This document shows positions 58,889-64,000 of a stretch of 64,000 nt of DNA, piece after piece. The DNA is from Ampullaceana balthica (taxonomy: Eukaryota > Mollusca > Gastropoda > Lymnaeidae), in contig CALYLW010000335.1 in assembly GCA_944989445.1 (NCBI GenBank), positions 124,001 to 188,000 on the forward strand, read 5' to 3'. The notes under the pieces are model-generated. The model was not told where the DNA came from. It did not search any database and saw only the letters and a list, made by a program, of their open reading frames with translations. Position 1 is the stretch's first letter; the number at the start of each line of letters is the position of its first letter. The position numbers were made by a program, and so were the translations under genes.

Positions 58889-59900
58889 AAATCCCTTATA
58901 TTAACTTCGCGGCCGTCTCATCATCTCATCATCTCATGGGCGGGCGGAAAAACAAAAGTCGAAAATGACCCACTTTCCGTGATTCGATCGAGCTGAAATT
59001 TGGCACACTGACCCGTCTGACCTAACAATGCATTGTATCAAAATTTCAGATCGATCGAACGTACCGTAATTAAATTAATGCATTTTTAGTTTATCCTCAT
59101 ATGAGGTATGTAATTCAAATTCACGGTTTTTAAATCCTTTATATTAACTCGTGGTGTCTGCGGCCGACCTTGCTTGCTTGCTTGCTTGTCGCCAAAACTT
59201 TTGATCGATTTTTAACCCACTTGCTCGCAAGATAGCGAGCTGAAATTTTGCAGGCAGTTTCGTACCGATGATAAAAACAATGTATCAAAATTTCAGATCG
59301 ATCGCATGTACCGTAAGTAAATTATTGATTTTTTAGATTATTTTATTTATTCCTATGTATCATGCTACTTTTTGAGATAGAGCGTCGCGGTGCGTATTAT
59401 ATTGAACAACCTTTCTGTCGCGCAATAAGGTGCGTATTTTACTGACAACACTTTTTATAAACCTATTCCTGATCGGTGCGCATTATATTAAACACGTTTT
59501 ACGACACAACTGCAATTTTGTATTTTTGGATGGTCTTGCGCTGCGTGTTATAATGAACATTCTTTTAGTTACGTCTCATACGTAAAGGATTTATAGTCAA
59601 AAACTTGGTTTTTTACGGGTTGTTTTTATTTATTGTTTTTTTCCCACGTGAAATTTTGAGCTGACGCATTGAGGCGACCCAACGAAGCGACGGGGCGCTT
59701 TTGTTTACATTTTACGTGTCACTCTGAGCTTGGTCAAGCGAATAGGTGACCAGACTTTTCCCCTCTCAGGGTTATGAAGCAAACTTGAGTTAAGACAGAT
59801 TCAGTCTGTAAATGTTTGAAAATAATCAATACTGTTAGTTATGTACTCATATATAAGGGATTTATAGTCAAAAACTTTGTTTTTACGGGTTTGTTTTATT
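58889..59900 (+). mobile_element. AAATCCCTT element, polymorphic, with a nested relative (copy 2 only)
   Basis: Starts AAATCCCTTATAT and ends ACGGGTTTGTTTTATT. Copy 1 reads cactttttaattgtaaaaaagcc without it. A second member of the family (59132-59630) is inserted in it, at a T-rich point that in 55045 is uninterrupted. No ORF, no clear target duplication. Confidence 0.75.
59132..59630 (+). mobile_element. Nested member of the AAATCCCTT family
   Basis: Starts AAATCCTTTATATTAACT, ends CGGGTTGTTTTTATT, contains four TTGC repeats and GCTGAAATTTTGCA. More diverged from the other members, so it belongs to a different subfamily. Confidence 0.65.
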
Positions 59901-60049
59901 CATTGTAAAAAAGCCTAGTTTTACCAAATAATCATACAAATCTCCATAAAATCTGTACATTGCCCAACCATCGGACATTATTGTACATAAGCATAGTGTA
60001 ATTAAATCTTAATTGTAGAATTCTGCTAAATTTAATAAATCTCATCTGT

Positions 60050-60180
60050 TACAGATAATCCTTCTATAAAGAAGATTATTGTTCCCAACGCTTATCCATG
60101 GTTTGTGTCTAGTCTTGCGTTTTTATTTGATTTTTCAATGTTGAATAAGTGTCTGGTAAATGAATATTACGTATATTCAA
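60050..60180 (-). mobile_element. 3' end of a related LINE subfamily, 5'-truncated
   Basis: On the minus strand: ACTAGACACAAACCATGGAT, AATAATCTTCTTTATAGAAG, then GGATTATCTGTAACAGATGA. It resembles the tail of the main LINE but with consistent differences, so it is another subfamily or an older copy. Confidence 0.75.
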
Positions 60181-61059
60181 GGAAACTCAAGTAACAGAAA
60201 AACAAATTTAAATTACAACATTTCCAAGTGCGACTATGAAATATAATATGTTTTCAAAGAATAGAGAGCTCTATGCTTAGTTTTGACGTATCATAGAAAG
60301 ACGAACTAGGTGAGATTGAATCGTCAAGTATTTGGTTTTGGGATCGTATTCATCGTCTCACGAGACGGAGGGATGCCGATATTATGCGGAGGAATCTTAT
60401 CAAAGGTCAACTCAACACCGTCTTGTACAACATTTTTCAGTTTTGGCCACCAGTTTTAATGAAATAAATGTTGCATTAGATTTAGACCATAATCCAATTT
60501 ACAACTGTTACCTTGTAATCAATTCTTCATTTTCCAAGTTTTAACTTAGCTGATTTAATGTTTTCAACAATTCGAGTAATTAAAACGTTTGCGTAAAACG
60601 TCATGGCCTGCTTTACTGTCGTAACATTTTATTCCATTGAATTAACCAAGGACCTCATATGACGGATTTATACAGAGCCTTCCGAATGAGTGAAGATATG
60701 ATGATAGATGCATTCTCATTTAGACAAAACACATGTAGTGCTATTATTAATACTAGGCGTATTTCCATAGACATATTTTAATCGCATTTTTTCCTTCAAA
60801 TATAACCTCATATTAATTGTCAGAATATGAATTAAAATAGAAGCCGTTTAGTTTTGCGTGTGCTTGCTTTTTTGCATGTATCTTTATAGCCTACATATAA
60901 GCATTTAGGCACATGTTAATTTAAAAACAATTGGTATTTTCAAGGATCACTGAAGTCCAATTTAGAAAATGTCATTGTAATCGTGTAAAATACTCCCAAC
61001 TATATGACACTCAAGTAAAATGAAGCCCTATCATCATGTTGGGGCTATTGATTTTTTTT
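60181..61059. other. Single-copy AT-rich stretch
   Basis: Holds one 70-codon ORF (60332-60544) without recognisable motifs; nothing else seen. Confidence 0.5.
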
Positions 61060-61486
61060 TAATTTTTTTTTGAAGAATCAAACAGAAAAATAAGCCGTAT
61101 GAAAATCACCATTCAAAATAAACCACGGTACTTTTTACATTTTCCCCTGTTCACAAATTAAATAAACATAAGCTCAAACAATGACGTCTCGTCATAAAAT
61201 ATTTTATAGTAAGAAACACGTGCTGTTAATCTCGGGACCAAAATGTTTATTATTTCACGTCTGACTTTTCAATTTTTTTTAAAGAATCGGGTGTTACCCC
61301 GCCTTAATGCATCATATATAATAGAAACTCATCTTTGTTTAAGACACATTTTTTATAAAGGAAATAATTCAACACCAAAATTTCTTAAATTAAAATATAA
61401 ATTTAAAGTCTTAAACTAATAAATGTGGCAGTTTATTTATTGTAGGATATATGCTTGAAAAAGTTCGCTTTAAAATAGGTAAATAT

Positions 61487-62369
61487 TGTGGAGAACCTGC
61501 TGTCTAACTGTGTGACTAACTCTCTACTTTCACTCAATTCTTCTTAATTACTGGTCACACTTGTCTTCTCATAATCAAACAGCAAACTCCAAGACTGCAT
61601 GAACACTTAAGATTACTTTATTGCTTCATTCATTGACTCCAACATACACTCTAATCTAACTTCACATAGGTAAAGACAAAGTAATGGGGGTGAGACTGCA
61701 ATCAGGCTTTTAAATAGGTACATTTATAATATAAAAAACAGGGTATTAGTAGGCCTGACAAGACGTAACACAACAGCGAACGTGTTTTTTATTATTATTT
61801 CGTGTTATTCGTTTCATGTGTGTACTATTTGTCCGTTGAGGAAGGCTCTTTGCCGAAACGTTCGCTGTTGTGTTACGTCTTGTCAGGCCTACTAATACCC
61901 TGTTTTTTATATTATAAATTTACCTAGGTAAAGACAAACTGTCCTAAGTCAATTCTACTATCTCTGTCTATCATCTACAGTCTACCATCTCCTCTCTCAT
62001 CTCTAGTCTCTCCTCCAGTTCCCTGTTCACATGAGTGCGTCCCCTCTAATACCCCTGAGACTCCGCCCCTAAAAATCCATTGTCCGAAGTCATCTGTCAA
62101 TCATCTAGGGGGGACGTCTCTAGTGCACCCCTACCACTTGTCTACCCCCTACCCAGAACATCTGCGCGTCTGGTCATCTTACCCTGGGGCAGATTTAACA
62201 CCTCCGGTCACCTCGTCGGCCACCTCCTTTCATCGCCGAATATGCTGACCGGGCCAGTTAACACCATAATACCATTTAACGTCTTCTGGTCAACCTCCGG
62301 TGGCCACGTGCAACTTCAAAGGACCAGATGTCTCTTTGAATGCTGCTAACTGCGCGTAAGATCTCCACA
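61487..62369 (+). mobile_element. Solo LTR of another retrotransposon
   Basis: TGTGGAGA at the start and TCTCCACA at the end, flanked by atat on both sides (61483-61486, 62370-62373). 883 bp including a 244-bp nested hairpin element. No second LTR or internal region follows. The family (Ty3, BEL or other) cannot be named. The 89-codon ORF 62080-62349 is within it and is not convincing. Confidence 0.75.
61681..61924. mobile_element. Hairpin element nested in the solo LTR
   Basis: Arms of about 70 bp that include CAGGGTATTAGTAGGCCTGA and ACGTAACACAACAGCGAACG. Flanked by an exact 14-bp direct repeat taggtaaagacaaa (61667-61680, 61925-61938). The relative at 4497-4755 shows it is a dispersed family. 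The long duplication points to a retrotransposition route. Confidence 0.85.
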
Positions 62370-62460
62370 ATATAGATAAATAACTATTAATTGGCACGCC
62401 ACTTACTTTCGATCCTAATACAAGGGATACTTTTTAATGAATAATCAGAAATACATTTTA

Positions 62461-63584
62461 TACTTTTTTGACAAAATCCTAATAAGCCTAATTAGATTAT
62501 GCTACAGCCCTCACGCTCTTAATTATCAGTTACTTACAATCACAATTAATTGATAATTTATATAGCGCTTTACTGCGGCTTTACACCATTTAAGAAACTG
62601 GGCTCACAGCACCTCACTTAAAAATAATAACATACATATAATATAAAAGTATTAATGCATTTAATAACCATTTACATCCTAACAACCACATAAGTGACGA
62701 TACGGTAATACGTTTATATTTATTAAAATTGATTACATTTGATTATTTGAGTAACATAAATCTATAATTACCGTATATACTTATTCTAAAGCCGACTTTT
62801 TTTTGGGGGGGACAAAACCATGGGGGAAAAGATTGAGGGGTTGACTTACGGGCGGGTCATAGGGGATTTCTGCATGCACATTGAATATCGGTGTTGTTAT
62901 TGTAGAGCATCAAGGTCCTTCTCTAAATTCTACAAGAGTCGACTGCTCTACCATAAGCTATAAAATAATATGAAACATCAGCACTTACCTTAATTGTTCA
63001 TTAAAAAAAATGTTTTAATAAATTGTTTTAAAAATGTTGTTTTCAACAACGAATTTTAATGTACGCGCTTTCGTCACTGTTTGGGGCCGTCCATAAAGTA
63101 CGTCACGCTCCGGGGGGGGGGTGTAAGAAAGTGTGACAGGGGGAGGGGGTCAGGCTATGTGTGATGTCACACATTTATTTTCTAAATTTATTTTTTTCTA
63201 ATAATTTTTTAATAATTATTTTCAAAAATTTTGTGAAACATTTGATTTAGATTTATGTCAAAATAGCATGAAATGCGTATCCCCTGAATGTGTTGTTGAT
63301 AAATCTGAATTGGATGCAGCAGGACTAACATAAGGATCAGGAATGGTTTGACAATCATGTTCGCACCAGCCAATATTTCACTCAATTTGTGAAATATTAG
63401 GACATAAAATGTTACGACAAAGTACGAAGCTCAATATTTCAACGTTTTACCTTCGAGATTATTTACTCCTCTAATCCCAATCAACCAAACAACTGATGGA
63501 CTTAGAACTTCAGAAAGAGAAGATGCAATTCCTCATAAATTTCCTTGTTTGTGGCACAAACTCTCAAATTTGATCACATTATGC
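62461..63584. other. Single-copy stretch, no gene recognised
   Basis: Contains G runs at 62799-62825 and 63111-63150 (the second next to GGGGCCGTCCATAAAGTACG, which looks like the end of a transposon). No boundaries could be set. Confidence 0.45.
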
Positions 63585-63966
63585 GAGATCAACAGGAGTT
63601 TTTAAAGAACAACCATATGATCTTTATTGTCCATCTTTGCCGACCAGCTTACTTGATCGAATTTGCAAAGTATGTCACTTATATTTTGCCTCACAAACAA
63701 TGTTGAAGAAAGATGCAGGACAAAACAGAGCTCGGGCTCATTAGAACGTCCCCACGAAAACTGTCCAACAATCAACTCAGATAAAACGCATCCATCCTGT
63801 GAGAATCGCTTCTAGAAGGCAAAGAGAACCCATGGCAGTTATTGCCAGAAGAGAAAATGCACATACAGAGGCTGTCGAGTGGCTAGATGAGGACGAGTTG
63901 ATCTGCCTGCAATTATCCTACCAGGAAACGATGATGGTGAAAGATGATGGTCATAACTATGGATGA
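63585..63966 (+). pseudogene. Broken ORF with a zinc-finger-like segment
   Basis: In one frame: FKEQPYDLYCPSLPTSLLD, then RICKVCHLYFASQTMLKK, then, after one stop codon (63744), RIHPVRIASRRQREPMAVIA and EAVEWLDEDELICLQLSYQE to a TGA at 63966. CKVCHLYFAS...LKK is half of a C2H2 finger (the His pair is lost). A frameshift probably precedes it. The parent gene is not recognised; it may be a transposon protein or a host gene fragment. Confidence 0.4.
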
Positions 63967-64000
63967 AAACTTCATTTAACCGTTGTAAGATGATGTCCAG

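Larger units (their letters stand above)
33425..59918. other. Copy 2 of the duplicated locus
   Basis: Same order and orientation as 1-33324. It starts inside the 61-bp array and passes the end point of copy 1 at about 59918. Private insertions are the MITE 37083-37331, the Ty3 interior (50117-53994) and the 1-kb element 58889-59900. The minisatellites are mostly much shorter than in copy 1. Confidence 0.9.
61060..62460. mobile_element. Helitron-like element, split by an LTR
   Basis: 61080-61480 matches 18940-19390 (aataaaccac, caatgacgtc, tgtttattatttcacgt and others) and 62380-62450 matches the ggcacgccac stretch at 19455. The LTR 61487-62369 sits between. Ends are not defined. Confidence 0.55.

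Noticed and set aside
61838..61875. Active hammerhead ribozyme
   Set aside because: The first core position is T instead of C, there is an extra A before stem II, and stem I cannot be drawn in the usual way; only a resemblance is reported.
62799..63150. G-quadruplex or regulatory element from G runs
   Set aside because: Single long G runs in transposon-like sequence; the four-tract spacing needed for a convincing case is not there.

Overview
The window is eukaryotic: spliced coding exons, non-LTR and LTR retrotransposons, tRNA-derived SINEs, several classes of cut-and-paste transposon and long minisatellites, with no operons or ribosome binding sites. An invertebrate is the best guess, perhaps a gastropod mollusc, from the SINE body and the LINE and ZMYM-like hAT types, but the species cannot be fixed from sequence alone.

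The only recognisable cellular gene is aldose 1-epimerase (galactose mutarotase, GALM-like) on the minus strand. It appears twice. Copy 1 has exons at 282-9050 and copy 2 at 34064-38956. Each has six coding exons with consensus splice sites and matching phases, no frameshift or stop, and all four expected catalytic residues. The first coding exon was not found in either copy. The last lies beyond position 1 for copy 1 and was not found for copy 2. The coding parts differ at 10 of 895 bases (7 silent, 3 replacement).

The GALM copies are part of a larger duplication. 1-33324 and about 33425-59918 carry the same order of elements on either side of a 100-N gap (33325-33424): 61-bp splice-donor minisatellite, GALM exons, piggyBac-like element, Jockey/CR1-type LINE with a Tigger-like insertion, inverted-repeat transposon, Helitron-like elements, a Ty3-like LTR, a ZMYM-type hAT element, a 35/37-bp minisatellite and a 33-bp minisatellite. 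Two uncollapsed haplotypes joined by scaffolding explain this best; a very recent tandem duplication is the alternative. Either way each copy serves as an empty-site control for the other. This fixes target-site duplications for a Tigger-like element (6188-7686), a SINE (7748-8032), a MITE (17605-17868), an 81-bp LINE tail (18700-18780), a MITE (37083-37331) and a 1-kb element (58889-59900). One copy has a solo LTR (19739-20081) where the other has a whole, degraded Ty3-like provirus (49775-54334).

Tandem arrays differ greatly between copies. The 35/37-bp array is about 8.5 kb (22971-31449) in copy 1 and 0.5 kb in copy 2, and the 33-bp array has about 28 versus 6 units. 59919-64000 is single-copy here. 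It holds a LINE tail, a Helitron-like element split by a solo LTR that itself carries a hairpin element, and a broken zinc-finger-like fragment at the end. I found no multi-gene system of unknown function. The most unusual features are the splice-donor minisatellite, the provirus/solo-LTR pair and the 33-bp array open in three reading frames.
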